Shown here piece after piece: positions 46,145-57,194 of a stretch of 64,000 bases of DNA (within the stretch, counting starts at the first letter, position 1; every line of letters begins with the position of its first letter). The stretch is from Acanthacorydalis orientalis (Eukaryota > Arthropoda > Insecta > Megaloptera > Corydalidae), in assembly GCA_034766995.1 (NCBI GenBank), contig CM068317.1:29572501-29636500 (forward strand), written 5' to 3'. Made by a program: the position numbers and the translations under genes. Under the pieces are notes generated by a model. That model was not told where the DNA came from, ran no database searches, and saw only the letters and a program-made list of their open reading frames with translations.

Positions 46145-47690
46145 GATGTGAAGATTATGACCTTAGAACTATTTATCTTTTTGTGGAATTTTATTCGCCT
46201 TTTTTAAATATAAAACCGAGAATACGCTTTAACAGATGTTGTTTTATGAATATTGTTTTCATATTTTCAAATTTTCAATTATTTTCAGTATACATTCGAC
46301 CTTTATTGTACTTTCTTTCTGCGGAACCGTTGTGCGAAGACATTTCAATAGAAGTGTTAAAGACATTTCTTTCAACTCCTTGATTTTTATTAGATGCTGA
46401 AAAAAATATTCGTATTTTCAACGATTTTACTGAAAAGATTGATATAATATATGTTCTTCTCATGAATTAAAAATCGTTGTTTTGAAAAATTTGTCAGTCT
46501 TAGGGGCCACATTATAGGTACGATCAGTCTTATTGGACAAACCTGTTTATTTTGCAATCATTTTTGTAATGAATGGTGATGGTTGATGTTGCAAAAATGT
46601 TGTATAAAATCAGTCGTCTTCATATATTTTCCTCAACAGGTTAAGTTTCAGAAGAAGTTGTAACTCGAATGTCAATGCTCGAAGAATACTCACATTCTTC
46701 ATGTAACTGTTATATCTGATAATGAAGTCCTCAGGTTAATTTTTTCTAATAAATGTAAAAGTATTAGAAAGTCACTGGCTGAAGAGTTGATGAGGTGCTG
46801 GCGAATCTCCTCTATCAACTCTTTTATGCAGTAAAATGGTCCCTCCAAGAGAACTTTGGAGCACCGTTGGCCGAAATAATTCATAGACAAGAAATAGTTC
46901 TGCATTCTAGTTTCACAAATGATTTTTCTTCCTGTTGTAAGAGAAATGCTTAAAGTAAATTCTGAGCGATTGAAAGTGAAAAAGAAAACACTTTTATATT
47001 AGCTTCATGTAATGTTACTTCTCGAGAATTTTTCGAGAAAAAATTAAATTTGTTTTTCTCATTTCTCAACAATTATAGCGTTTCTTCTCAAGAAAAATAT
47101 AAAATTTGATTTTCTAATTTCCAGATATTTATTTCTTGGAAATTGATATCGATATTATTCTTGTTTTTATCAACAATCTGTAACGGTCCATGTTTACTGT
47201 TTTTATTGCAATACCTGGAAAATGAATAAATATAATTTTATTTATAACATCTTAAGTAATAACATACTTTTTATATAAGAATTAAAAGTGATATTTATTG
47301 AAAACCGTATCATTATTTCTAAAATTTTATTAGAATAAAAATTCGTAGATAATTTTAAAGCCGTACCTGTTGGATGCGCTAGGTTTTTTGAAAAATCATT
47401 TTAAAGTTGAACAATAAACGTATGAAATTTTGTTTTACAATCATTTTTCACCTATACATTGTATTTCTTGTTAAAATAATAAATAAAATACATGAATTCA
47501 GTATTAAAGAGAGATATTTCATTGTTATATAACCTTTTAAAATGAATTTAACCCGGAAACTGTTATTTATAAATTATATGAGAATTCTATAGATTTCTCG
47601 AGAAATAAGAGGTAAATTTTACTTTTCTCGAGGAGTGAAAACTATCGATAAATCTTAAACACTAGTTTCATGAATTGGAAATTAAAATTT
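46145..47690. other. Non-coding sequence with an unassigned GC-richer part
   Basis: 46490-46950 has somewhat more balanced composition. It includes a 68-codon minus frame (46699-46905) with SKVLLEGPFYCIKELIEEIR. The protein was not recognised and no splice signals were convincing. The words ctcgagaatttttcgaga near 47021 form an imperfect palindrome, with a similar word near 55573. Confidence 0.4.
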
Positions 47691-47694
47691 TCAC

Positions 47695-48330
47695 ATTTGT
47701 CAATATTTATTCAATTATAAGCCAATTAACTCGAAAACTTAATTCGTTTAGATTAAAGACGAGAAACCTGCTGCTTTGTGAGATGTTCAATGTGGCTTTT
47801 TCGTAAATTTCTTCAATTATGTATCTTCATCGTTACCAAATTGTACATTCTCAATGGACGTGTATTTTAATTAATTAAAATGAAAAATCATAATTTTTAA
47901 TTCATAATACGAAAAAAACCGATCTTATCGATTTTTCCATTGTTCTATAGTTGGCACACTATCATACTATTAGTTTGTCATTACTCACTTCTTTCTTTTA
48001 GAAATATATAATAAATATACAAAAAATGGAATTTGTCCTTGTTGAATTAATGCTTCTCATAAATGAGTCAATAATTTAAATTAATCCGCGGTTAAAACTC
48101 AGAAAAAAATCAAACCAAAAAACATTCGATCGTTTATGAGTTCATAAAATATATTAATTTATATTTAGGCAAGTATATTTTTATAATTTTGTTATAAAGT
48201 ACGATGGATGAAGTTCAAGGTCTTATGAGGAATCTGTAAAATGACATGCGGCCTTCCAAAGCCAAAATATTCCACACCCATCTTGTGCAACGTGATTGTG
48301 ACTGAGGTAATTTATTTTTTTTAATTTATT
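47695..48330 (+). repeat. Family Q dispersed repeat, copy 2 (longest)
   Basis: Blocks shared with copy 1 and inverted copy 3: gtggctttttcgtaaatttc, caattatgtatcttcatcgt, tacattctcaatggacgtgt attttaattaattaaaatga, gttggcacactatcatacta, ttagtttgtcatta, and the 3' block tgacatgcggccttccaaag ccaaaat. A 66-codon minus frame across the 3' end is probably incidental. The class is unknown; there are no terminal repeats or poly-A tail that I can see. Confidence 0.72.
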
Positions 48331-48334
48331 ATGA

Positions 48335-48935
48335 GTTTCTTTTATTGTATTTATGTTTATCATGAATAATATTTCGTTATTACTTTTTTTTAAATCGTGT
48401 GGTTGGTTGATAGGATTAAACATTGTACAAAAATGTTGGATAGAAATAAATATTTTATAAAAATGTAATATATTTCAGTAATAAGAATTTTTTCCCTATT
48501 ACAATATTGCTAATTTTATACAGAACACTCATTTCTTCAGATAACCAAAAGAACAAATATTTCTTTATAAAAAAATGTTGTACAATCAAATATATTTCAT
48601 AGTCTTATTTATTTAAAATGACAAATCATTCAATAATCTACTGTACTTGTACTACTGTACCGAATAACTGTACTGTTATTCGGTTACATTTATATTTATT
48701 TTTTTTTTAAACAAAAAAACAGTTTTTATACTATTATAAATAATTGAATATAAATTAAAATTTCATAATTAAATATTAAAAAAGATTGATAGTTATTAAT
48801 AAAACTGCAACTTATACTTCAAGTCATTTGGAAGGATAAACGACTTAAGCAAAAAGACAATGTGTTCTAAAGTAGAGACCAGCCAAAGACAGCCTTCAAG
48901 CTAAGTTAGTTCTCGAATTATTTTTAAATTATAGC
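48335..48935. other. AT-rich non-coding sequence
   Basis: It contains the perfect hairpin at 48659. Nothing else was recognised. Confidence 0.5.
48659..48684. repeat. Perfect 10-bp inverted repeat
   Basis: accgaataac and gttattcggt flank tgtact. Confidence 0.88.
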
Positions 48936-48937
48936 CA

Positions 48938-48939
<2 letters not shown>

Positions 48940-48983
<44 letters not shown>

Positions 48984-48989
48984 ATACAT

Positions 48990-49028
<39 letters not shown>
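48940..49028. repeat. (TA)n(CA)n(TA)n microsatellite
   Basis: Two TA runs around a CA run. The mariner that follows is inserted at the end of this array. Confidence 0.96.
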
Positions 49029-49034
<6 letters not shown>

Positions 49035-50249
49035 TGGTGCAAAAATAATTGCGATTTTTATCGTTTTAAATTTGGCACCTATTTTTCTAGTTACCGTTAT
49101 TTTTTGCTATAATCATGTGATACATCATTGTAAACAATAAAATTAGCACTACTGATTTCAACTTATGTCTATTGTTTTCATTCTTTAGTATTATTCGATA
49201 CAACCTCTTAAATTAGTCATGGAAAAAAGTAAATTCGCGCGATTTTGTTGTATGAGTTTAAATTAGGACGTAAAGCAATAGAAACTGTTGGAAATATCAA
49301 ATTTGTTTTTGGCAAAGTCAATTAGTGAACGTATAGTTCAACACTGGTTCCAAAAATTTCATGAATGAAACAAAAGCTTTTGTGATGAGAAGGGTCTTGG
49401 ACGTCCTCAGCTATAGAAAACAATAATTTAAGAACAATTATTGTAGCGGACCCACGTAAAACAACTCGAGAGGTGGCAGAAGAACTCGATGTTGATCATT
49501 CAACAGTTGTTGGACATTTGAGCCTAACTGGTAAAACAAAAATCTGGATAATTGGGTGCCGTATGAATACAAATGATCTCTTTCTTGATCGCATTGACAC
49601 GTGATGAAAAGTGGATTTTCATAACAGTCGGAAACGTTCATCACAGTAACTAGACTGAAGAGAAGCACAAAAACAGTTTTCTGAATCGCAGCTTCATGAA
49701 AAAAAGATTATGGTTACTGTTTGGTGGTCGGCAAGTGGCATCATTCATTACAACTTCTTAAATCCTGGTGAAACAATAACAGTAGAAAAATATTGTCAGG
49801 AAATTGAAAAAGTGCATGAGAAGTTGCACGTTTACGGCCAGCGTTAGTCAATCGAAGAGGACTAATTCTTCTTCATGACGATACCCGACTACATGTCACA
49901 TAAATGACTTTAAAAAAATTAAATCAACTGGGTTATGAAACCTTACCTCACCTACCGTATTCTCCGGACCTGTCTCCGATAGATTATCATTTTTTAAACA
50001 TTTGAATAATTTCCTACGAGAGAAGGTTTTCAAAGGTCTAAGAAAGTGTAGAAAGCATCAACTTAAAGCGCTTTCGATGAATTTGAATCCAGAATTCGAT
50101 CTTGTAGAAATTAACAAACTTGTTTCCCGCTGAGAGAAATGTGTGCAGGCCAATGGTCTGTATTTTGATTAATAAATATAATTTTTAACTGATATATGCG
50201 TCTTTACACTCTATATGTAAAAACAGCAATTATTTTTGTACCAATCTAA
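49029..50249 (+). mobile_element. mariner element, cecropia-like, near full length but decayed
   Basis: The left end taaggttggtgcaaaaataa and the inverted right end ttagattggtacaaaaataa are flanked by TA (49027-49028, 50250-50251). At 1,221 bp it is close to full size. The left flank is a TA microsatellite, which offers many TA targets. Ends match those of the element at 5389-6182, so both are from one lineage. Confidence 0.93.
49220..50171 (+). pseudogene. cecropia-like mariner transposase, broken by stops and frameshifts
   Basis: The plus-strand order is as in a complete transposase. From the ATG at 49220 come the first helix-turn-helix region (MEKSKFARFCCMSLN in a shifting frame), then ADPRKTTREVAEELDVDHST and VVGHLSLTGKT, the second helix-turn-helix. 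Next, LFLDRIDT and DEKWIF hold the first catalytic Asp region. HEKKIMVTVWWSASGIIHYN follows, then LNPGETITVEKYCQEIEK, a DxARPH-like stretch at about 49878, LPYSPDLSPIDYHF with the third Asp, and EINKLVSR near the end. Several stops and frame changes make it non-functional. Confidence 0.87.
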
Positions 50250-50339
50250 TATATTTATATATATATATATATATGAAAGAATAAAAAATACGACAACAAT
50301 CAAAATACAATTTACACATATGAAAACAATGTGTGATTT

Positions 50340-50860
50340 TACTTAAAAAAAATCTGCTACATCACGTTTAATCTTTTTAAGTTGTTCCGAAATGATTTCA
50401 ATTAAAGAGCACATAATACGACCGTTTAAACCAAACTCTATTATTAAACGAACATGAATAATAAAACAAATCCTTTTACTAATAATTAAACAGTTTGATT
50501 CGAAAATAGCTATGAAAAGATTTAAATCAAAAGATTCCGCCGTATCGTATTGAAACACAATAAGTAGAATCAAAGTTTACCATCGTTGTGTTCAAGAATG
50601 TTTCCATTTTTATAATACGGTTTTTCGTGACTCGTCTATCGAATTCTTTTACATTTTTTTCATAATAGTTCTTGCAGTGTCGCCTTTTTCGGTGTACCTG
50701 TCTTTCTTTTCTCATAGTTTCGTGACGTAACCTTTTCCGCATTGTAGACATGAGAGATGTATCATGATCCTCATCTCGACATCTAATCCTATACACAGTC
50801 AATTCTTTTCGAAATTCAATTGAAGTACAATTATCTCTTGTATTATTAAGCACTATCAAT
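50340..50860 (-). other. Two overlapping open frames, unrecognised
   Basis: Minus-strand frames of 110 codons (50527-50859) and 76 codons (50343-50573) overlap in different frames. The first is rich in Arg and Lys (MSTMRKRLRHETMRKERQVH, RKRRHCKNYYEKN). The second ends LIEIISEQLKKIKRDVADFF. The composition is a little less AT-rich than the flanks. I do not recognise a family. A decayed gene broken by one frameshift is possible, and so is chance. Confidence 0.22.
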
Positions 50861-50864
50861 GCAT

Positions 50865-51470
50865 TTACGATAGACGTGTTCAGTGAAATATTTAATATTA
50901 ACTTTTTATAGTGTTTGACAGTTTTTTTTTCTTTTGTAATCGATTAACAGATGCTCTGGAGTCAGTTTTGATGTTTCAGTCTTACAAACGACAAATCTAA
51001 GAAATAAATACAGTTTTAAATTTGATCGGTTTTTTTTATTTCAATTGAGACATTCTTCGATTATTCACTCTTAGACACGTTTTGAATATTTTCGATTCAG
51101 TTTCCTCATTTTTACATCATTTTCTCGATAATATATTTTTTTTGAAAATTACTTGGAAATATTAATTTCTTTTTAATTGTTACACAATTTTATTATCATA
51201 TTTTATATTCATTTGTAGTGTATTTTTAAATTCCATATTTATACCATATTATCCGTTTAATTCTCAAAATGTTTCTTCAAGGACATTTCCAACACTTCCT
51301 CTGTATAGAAAGATATTACAGTACAGTTTTTATTTGAATAAAGACAATTTCTATAAGGAACTCTAGTAGAATAAAAATTATACATGATTATTAGAAAATA
51401 TTTAAAAATAATACATTTGAAAGTCTCTTAATTACTTTTACTTTCGTTTATTACTTATAATTTTATTGAG
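50865..51470. other. AT-rich non-coding sequence
   Basis: No gene or element was recognised. Confidence 0.55.
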
Positions 51471-51472
51471 TA

Positions 51473-52609
51473 GAGGAGACCGGGGCTGAGTGAACTACAG
51501 GGTTAAGTGAACTACGGAGCAAAGTAAACCTTTAATTTTTGACCCAGCTGAAAACGTTTTATGAACTCGTCTTTAGTGCTGTGTGGTTAGTTTTAATGTC
51601 CCCACGTCGCCAACGGAGATTAGTTGAGTTCGGTGTAACGGTTCCGGTTTTATTACGCTTTGAGTGTTTCAGCAATGCAGAAGTGAATTTTTGTTCTTGT
51701 GGAAATTTTAAATTATTTACAACTGTTTGTCGTAAACAATTCTGAATGTAAGTGATTATGAAATTGTAAGGCCTCATGAACACATTACCGTTACTTTTTT
51801 GTCATATTTAGGATGTTCATATATTTTTTTTATAATTAAAGTTGAAATATGCATGCAGGACTAAGTGAACCTGATATGACTGGGGCAAACTGAACAGGAT
51901 CATAGCGTATGAATACGCTATGAAATTAAATTCAGCAGTTCCAGAGTCTTGGAAAAAAGTGCGCATGACCGGCGAAGATTGGTTAATAGCATTTCTCAAG
52001 ATGAATATAACAGTCTCTATACAGAAGCCGGAAGCTACAAGTTTGGTACGTTCCGTGTGCTTCAACAGGACAAATGATAATCGATCCTTTGGACTACTGA
52101 AAAAAGTACAGGACAAGTATCATTTCCCGGCTTACTGTATATAGAACATGGACGAAGGAACTGACAGCGGATCAGGAAAGGACTAACAGAGAAAAAATAG
52201 GCTCCTATGCAGCATTTTACAGTAATCAGATTCTAAGTACCTTTTTTATGCCTTAATTCAGAAAAAAGTTTCAAACAATACATGTAGATTATGAAAAAAG
52301 GGCTAAATAGAATGTATTAAATATTTTTCATGCTAAGAACGCTTTATTTTTATTTTTAATCAATTTTTAATATAGGAGTTCACTTAACTCCACGAGGAGG
52401 TTCACTTAGGCCCGAAAATTTCGACATGTCAAGTTTTACACGTCTTCACTTTTTCCTAAATAACAAGAAAAATACAAAATTAATATCGAACACATTTTTG
52501 TTGCTAAGGGTTTGACCTTTGTAATGGCATATTTTATTTTGAGAAACACATTTATTTTGTTAATGAGAAACGATTTAAAAAAAATGGTTCACTTAACCAC
52601 GGTCTCTGT
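51473..52609 (+). mobile_element. pogo-like DNA transposon remnant
   Basis: The left end gaggagaccggggctgagtg aact and the inverted right end acagagaccgtggttaagtg aacc are imperfect inverted repeats of about 24 bp, flanked by TA (51471-51472, 52610-52611), as for pogo/Tc1-mariner elements. Extra copies of the gtgaac word lie just inside both ends (for example ttaagtgaactacgg, gaggttcacttaggcc). At 1,137 bp it is shorter than an autonomous pogo-like element (2 kb or more). Confidence 0.82.
51903..52195 (+). pseudogene. pogo-like transposase relic (CENP-B-type DNA-binding domain)
   Basis: The plus frame reads VPESWKKVRMTGEDWLIAFL, then KMNITVSIQKPEATSLVRSV and CFNRTNDNRSF, then VQDKYHFPAYCI, a stop, and NMDEG. 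The MxGxxWLxxFxxR(...)LSxRxPEATSLxRxxxFN pattern is the second half of the CENP-B/Tigger helix-turn-helix domain. The following YxFPxxxIxNxDE leads into the first catalytic Asp of the DDE domain (NMDE). The rest of the DDE domain is missing. The upstream Met at 51920 is not a real start. Confidence 0.85.
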
Positions 52610-52652
52610 TAGTTATTAGGAATTTAAGGGTGCACCGACGTCATTTTATTGA

Positions 52653-52687
<35 letters not shown>
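52653..52687. repeat. (TA)n microsatellite
   Basis: A TA run shortly after the pogo-like element. Between them, aatttaagggtgcaccgacg weakly matches the short motif of 1670-1730. Confidence 0.96.
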
Positions 52688-52689
<2 letters not shown>

Positions 52690-53915
52690 CATAGGCACAT
52701 AAAGGATAATTTTATAGGTTTTCATTATAAAGTTTATTTCGTCTTGTTTAATGTTATATCTATGTAAAAAAAATTATCAGAAATAAAATTTCAATAAGTA
52801 CAACGTTATAGATACAAGTTATATGCTTAAGACAAACCGAAATTTGATTTCAAAGAAATGTCTAATCTCCATCTAGTTCATCAATAAAACAGGTACTCTT
52901 TTATTGATATCCTTGTGTTTTATAACTACTTTAACTCATTAAAAGAGATTTAATTTGTTCTTATCTATTTTACATAGACCAAATTAAATGTTTCGAAAAA
53001 CTTCTGTTAATGATAATTTATTATTCATAAATATTACATTTCATATTACTATCTTTGTTGCACTTATTTATATTCTAAAGGTGATAGATTTATAGGAAAA
53101 AATATTTATATTTCTGTTAATTATCTATTAGGAGTTTGAGTTATCTTTGTGTTATGATTTATCTTTTTCGACAAAACGTGCCCTTAAAGTACATAGATGA
53201 CTTGAAAAATAGAACCGAAGCAGAATTTTTTTTATATTTTATTTTATAAATGTAGCATTGTAGAAGAAACCTCCATTTTACTCATCAACACGCTTCCTTT
53301 GATACCATTGTATTTTATAACAAATATATTAAAGAATATTGAATTTTCTCTTTTCTCTCATACTTGCACCAACTAAAATTTTCATGATAGATAATTATTC
53401 ACATATATTACGTTCCGTAACAATATCTATATTTTACATTAAAAACAACAGATCTACAGAAAAAAAATTATTACGTTTATGGTTACTACATTGTACAAAA
53501 ATTGCAACACGAAAATATTAAATCAATGATATAAAATTATTAAAAATTGCATACTTTAACCGTTACTGTAATGTTTGATATGCCCGTCACTGAATATTAA
53601 AACAACGGATGGGGTTTGTTTAACAGCATGCATAAACGGCAACAAAATCATCATAATCATCGAAAAGTGCATGCAACATCTCTCCTGAATCCAATTTTCC
53701 CTTAAGCGCTTGTCAACCCGACAAGCAATGTATATGAAATTGACGATTTCGTTCAAAAACACGTTTTATTTAATCGAAGGCCTTTCTCAAGGTTGCATTA
53801 CAGAGTAGTGGGTGAATTAATTTTAACGTATGCATGTAGATTACTTGAATGTTTGTAAATATGTACATAAATAAGCATAGGCACACATATAATTTATTTA
53901 AGTTTCTTTATATAT
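52690..53915. other. Non-coding sequence with an unassigned block
   Basis: 53555-53815 is less AT-rich (ggcaacaaaatcatcataat, cccttaagcgcttgtcaacc). Its minus strand has frames reading LDSGEMLHALFDDYDDFVAV and, separately, a 68-codon open frame (53556-53762). None was recognised. The rest is featureless. Confidence 0.4.
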
Positions 53916-53917
53916 AC

Positions 53918-53948
<31 letters not shown>

Positions 53949-53950
53949 CA
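53918..53950. repeat. (TA)n microsatellite
   Basis: A short TA run. Confidence 0.93.
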
Positions 53951-53954
53951 TGAT

Positions 53955-55285
53955 ATTTTTTGATTCATTTGTTTCTTATAAAGATATTTCCATACATATT
54001 ATAAATTTAAAAAAACACGTTTGTACTTAATAATAACCGTCTATATAACTATCTTTTACAGTTTATAATTTTTATATTTATTTATTGATAATCTCTTATG
54101 CTATAAATCAGAAAGACAAAACGTGAAGTCAATTTTGCTTTCGCTCAATCTTCTGTTTGGAAAAAAATATATAATTTTATATGTGGTGTTATCAATCTAT
54201 GTTTATTGCATATTAAATGGTAGTAACACTCATAAAATAAAAACTAATGTAGACAAAAAATACTAGAAGAAACGAATATTATAATTTATTTTGTATTAAT
54301 AGTAGTAATTTCTATTTTAAAATTTTTCTGAACGACTTGAAGCAGCATTCAGAAATGCTTATTTAAAACTTGTGCCCGTAGATATAAATTAGAATTAAAT
54401 ATTGACTGTGTTGTACTGTTATAAAATTTTTAATCTGTCTAATAGACATGTGTGTCTAATAGTCTTTTAACAAAGAAAAATAAATGATAAGGGAAGAACG
54501 ATTTAAATTTATTATTTAATTATATCAAAAATTGAGATCTGTTCTTTGAAAATTTGATAAAAAATGTTAAAAAGTATTCAATTGAAAAGTCTTTCTGCAT
54601 TTATGTACTACTTAAATTCGACTGTTTCCAAGATTACACATTTTAGCATTGTGGATAAATTCAATTAGAGTAGTTTTATATTTATTATTACTTCATTTCC
54701 CAAAATTTTAAAAGTACTCTTGAAAAATAGAAAATAAAACGTGTTAAATAATTTTATACAAATATTTTAACAATTATTATACTACTTAAAGGTATTCAAT
54801 TAGAGATTATATTTAACACTAAAAACAAATTAAATAGGGTGTTATTTGTTAATGAAAATAAATTTTATTTGAAACGAACAATTTTTAAACTTAACAATTG
54901 ACTCTTACTATTTACATAATATAGCAGTTTTATAAATTATTTTCTCCTGTACTAACACTTTTAAGATTATAAATACCTGCATATAAATGAAATAGAATCT
55001 TTATGTTTTAACTTCGTCCCAAATGATTTCGATGACTTTCAAATTTCTAATATTTCTCTCCTCCCAGATAATAGTTGGGTTTAACCGTTTCAAAAATATA
55101 TTATGGACGAAACATAAAAAAAAGGAAAAATAAAAGTTAGGTACACAATGAGAATATAAATATACTCTGATTCATTCTTCTCTTTAAACATAAATGTAAA
55201 TTACTTTTGACAGTTTATAAAATTACAATTTTACTGACTACTTTAAAATCTTTTTTCAAGCTATACTTATTTAATACATTGATAA
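53955..55285. other. AT-rich non-coding sequence
   Basis: About 1.3 kb without a recognisable gene or element. Confidence 0.58.
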
Positions 55286-55289
55286 AATT

Positions 55290-55291
<2 letters not shown>

Positions 55292-55371
<80 letters not shown>
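55292..55371. repeat. (TA)n microsatellite (80 bp, very pure)
   Basis: The longest uninterrupted TA run noted here. Confidence 0.98.
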
Positions 55372-55373
<2 letters not shown>

Positions 55374-55374
55374 T

Positions 55375-56155
55375 GAATTTTATATAACACGCATCCATTT
55401 TATTAAAACATGTGAGTATAAAAAGAGATTGATAGATAGATATCTCCAGCAATCAGATTCCTAGATAATCAACACCTGTTTATAAAGATGGAGATTGTTT
55501 CCAGGAATGCATTTATAATTAAGTTTTTTACTTTTTATTATATGTTCAAAATCGAGACACCTGTTAAAATTTCGAGAATTTTTTCGAGAATAACTGTAGT
55601 ACATAATTTATTAAATGGAATCACTTTAATTGGATCATCCGAGCAGATAGTCAAATAGTTTGATTCACAATGCACGCAATATTTACATTTGGTAATAAAA
55701 TCATAACATGTATGGATTCAAATCTAAATTTTGCTATATGTAAAATGATTATGTTCTAAAATAAGGATTTAGTTTTGAAAACCCGTTTTTAAATTGAAAA
55801 TATATGTTTGGTCAGAATGAAAAAAACTAGAGTAACGATTTATATGAAAATTAGATATAAAAAAATTTCAAATTTACATTTATATTATTTATATTAAATT
55901 TGCGTCTTATTGTATATTTTATTTATGTTTAATTTATAAACGTTTAGTGTTTTTTTTAAAAAAAATACATTTTGAATCGATTCTTTTGTAAACAATGTCT
56001 TTATCTTTCTTTCTTTTTGGTTTTGATATCTTTATTACAAGTTGCAATTATATTTGTAATTCTTATTCTACTAAAATATCGAGCTTTGATTAAATAACCA
56101 GAGACTAAACATCTGATCCCATGCTGCTTCATGGATTCCTCATAAGGCTGTACAC
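55375..56155. other. AT-rich non-coding sequence
   Basis: No gene or element was recognised. Confidence 0.55.
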
Positions 56156-56161
56156 TCATAG

Positions 56162-56567
56162 CAACGGTGGACAAACTGCGGCTCCCGAGACAATATTGGT
56201 TTCATTGCCATTTTTTCTAAAATTTTATATTAATAATCTGTAGTAGTACAGTATGTACCAATATTAGAATAGTTTGTATATAAACGGGTAATTCACACTA
56301 TCTCTTCAAACATCCATATGCGTTATGTGTCCAAACTGCATAACTGTGTTTAAACTATTAACTGGAAAAATGAAGATTCAATCAAAGTCTTCAATGAATA
56401 GAGATTAAACATATTCTGCTTTAGTGAATAGGACTACTATATAGTTGTATTTTTTATTATTTATAAATACAAATTTGAAACAATATTTTCTGTGGCACTT
56501 GAACATTAAAAAATGTATGAAAAGTATTATATGCGGCTTTTATTATCAAAGAAGTTGCTTACCCCTG
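56162..56567. mobile_element. hAT-type non-autonomous element (candidate)
   Basis: The left end caacggtggacaaactgcgg ctcccgaga resembles hAT ends of the CAGNGGTNNNCAAACTGCGGC type. The inverted right end reads caggggtaagcaacttcttt, with a tgcggctttt word just inside. The 8-bp flanks actcatag and atgtatac agree at only four positions, so the target duplication is not convincing. There is no coding content. Confidence 0.58.
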
Positions 56568-56614
56568 ATGTATACTAAAAATTGGTCAAAATAATAAAGT
56601 GATACTTACCTTAA

Positions 56615-56754
56615 CCCTTATGTTAGTAACCAACTTTACCGACGTCTTTTAGCAACCGGGTACCCGGGTACCCACAGACCTGAGTATTAAAAATTTTGTT
56701 TATTTTATTAAAAAGGGGGGGGGGTACCCGGGTACCCGGTTACTAACATAAGGG
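56615..56754. mobile_element. 140-bp piggyBac-type MITE with intact ends
   Basis: TTAA flanks both sides (56611-56614, 56755-56758). The terminal repeats cccttatgttagtaacc and ggttactaacataaggg are exact complements. Inside each end is gggtacccgggtaccc, itself a palindrome. Perfect ends and target suggest a recent insertion compared with the other elements. Confidence 0.9.
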
Positions 56755-56799
56755 TTAATTAATGTATTGTTAGCAGCCTGTAAACGGACGAAAAGTTTT

Positions 56800-57190
56800 T
56801 AGTTTGCGTTTTTTCCGCATTTTGTCTGTAGATCAAAATGAATTTTTGGCTCACTTATGAAAATCTTTTGATTCAACGAGGACAAGTTCATTTTTTATAT
56901 ATTTATTATAGGCACACAGAGGAGGGACGTGATTAGGGACAAATTAATAAGTTTATGATAGTGTACCGATCATATAACAATGGATAATGATGGTACACCA
57001 ATCATAAAATAATGGATAATTCGTTAAGAAAGATTAATTTTTAAACATTATGCATTAAAAGTAACGATTTTTCATTTCAATTAATTAAAATACACACCGT
57101 TTGAGAATGTGTAATTTGTAAACGTCAACGATATATAATTAACAAAATATGTGAAAAACAACATCAACATTTAAAGATCCTAAGTTCCTC
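56800..57190 (-). repeat. Family Q dispersed repeat, copy 3 (inverted, partial)
   Basis: The reverse complement matches copy 2: cacattctcaaacggtgtgt attttaattaattgaaatga, then gatcggtacactatcataaa, attaatttgtcccta and acttgtcctcgttgaatcaa. A unit of about 31 bp with gtaccgatcatataacaatg / gtacaccaatcataaaataatgg is duplicated in tandem near 56960-57020. Confidence 0.7.
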
Positions 57191-57194
57191 GTCC

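Noticed and set aside
50250..50275. The short TA run after the 49-kb mariner as a separate array
   Set aside because: It is short and next to the TA target duplication, so it was not listed separately.
51817..52116. A 99-codon minus-strand frame
   Set aside because: It is the shadow of the pogo-like transposase relic on the other strand.
53556..53762. A host gene on the minus strand
   Set aside because: The alternative frames are broken by stops and no family was recognised.
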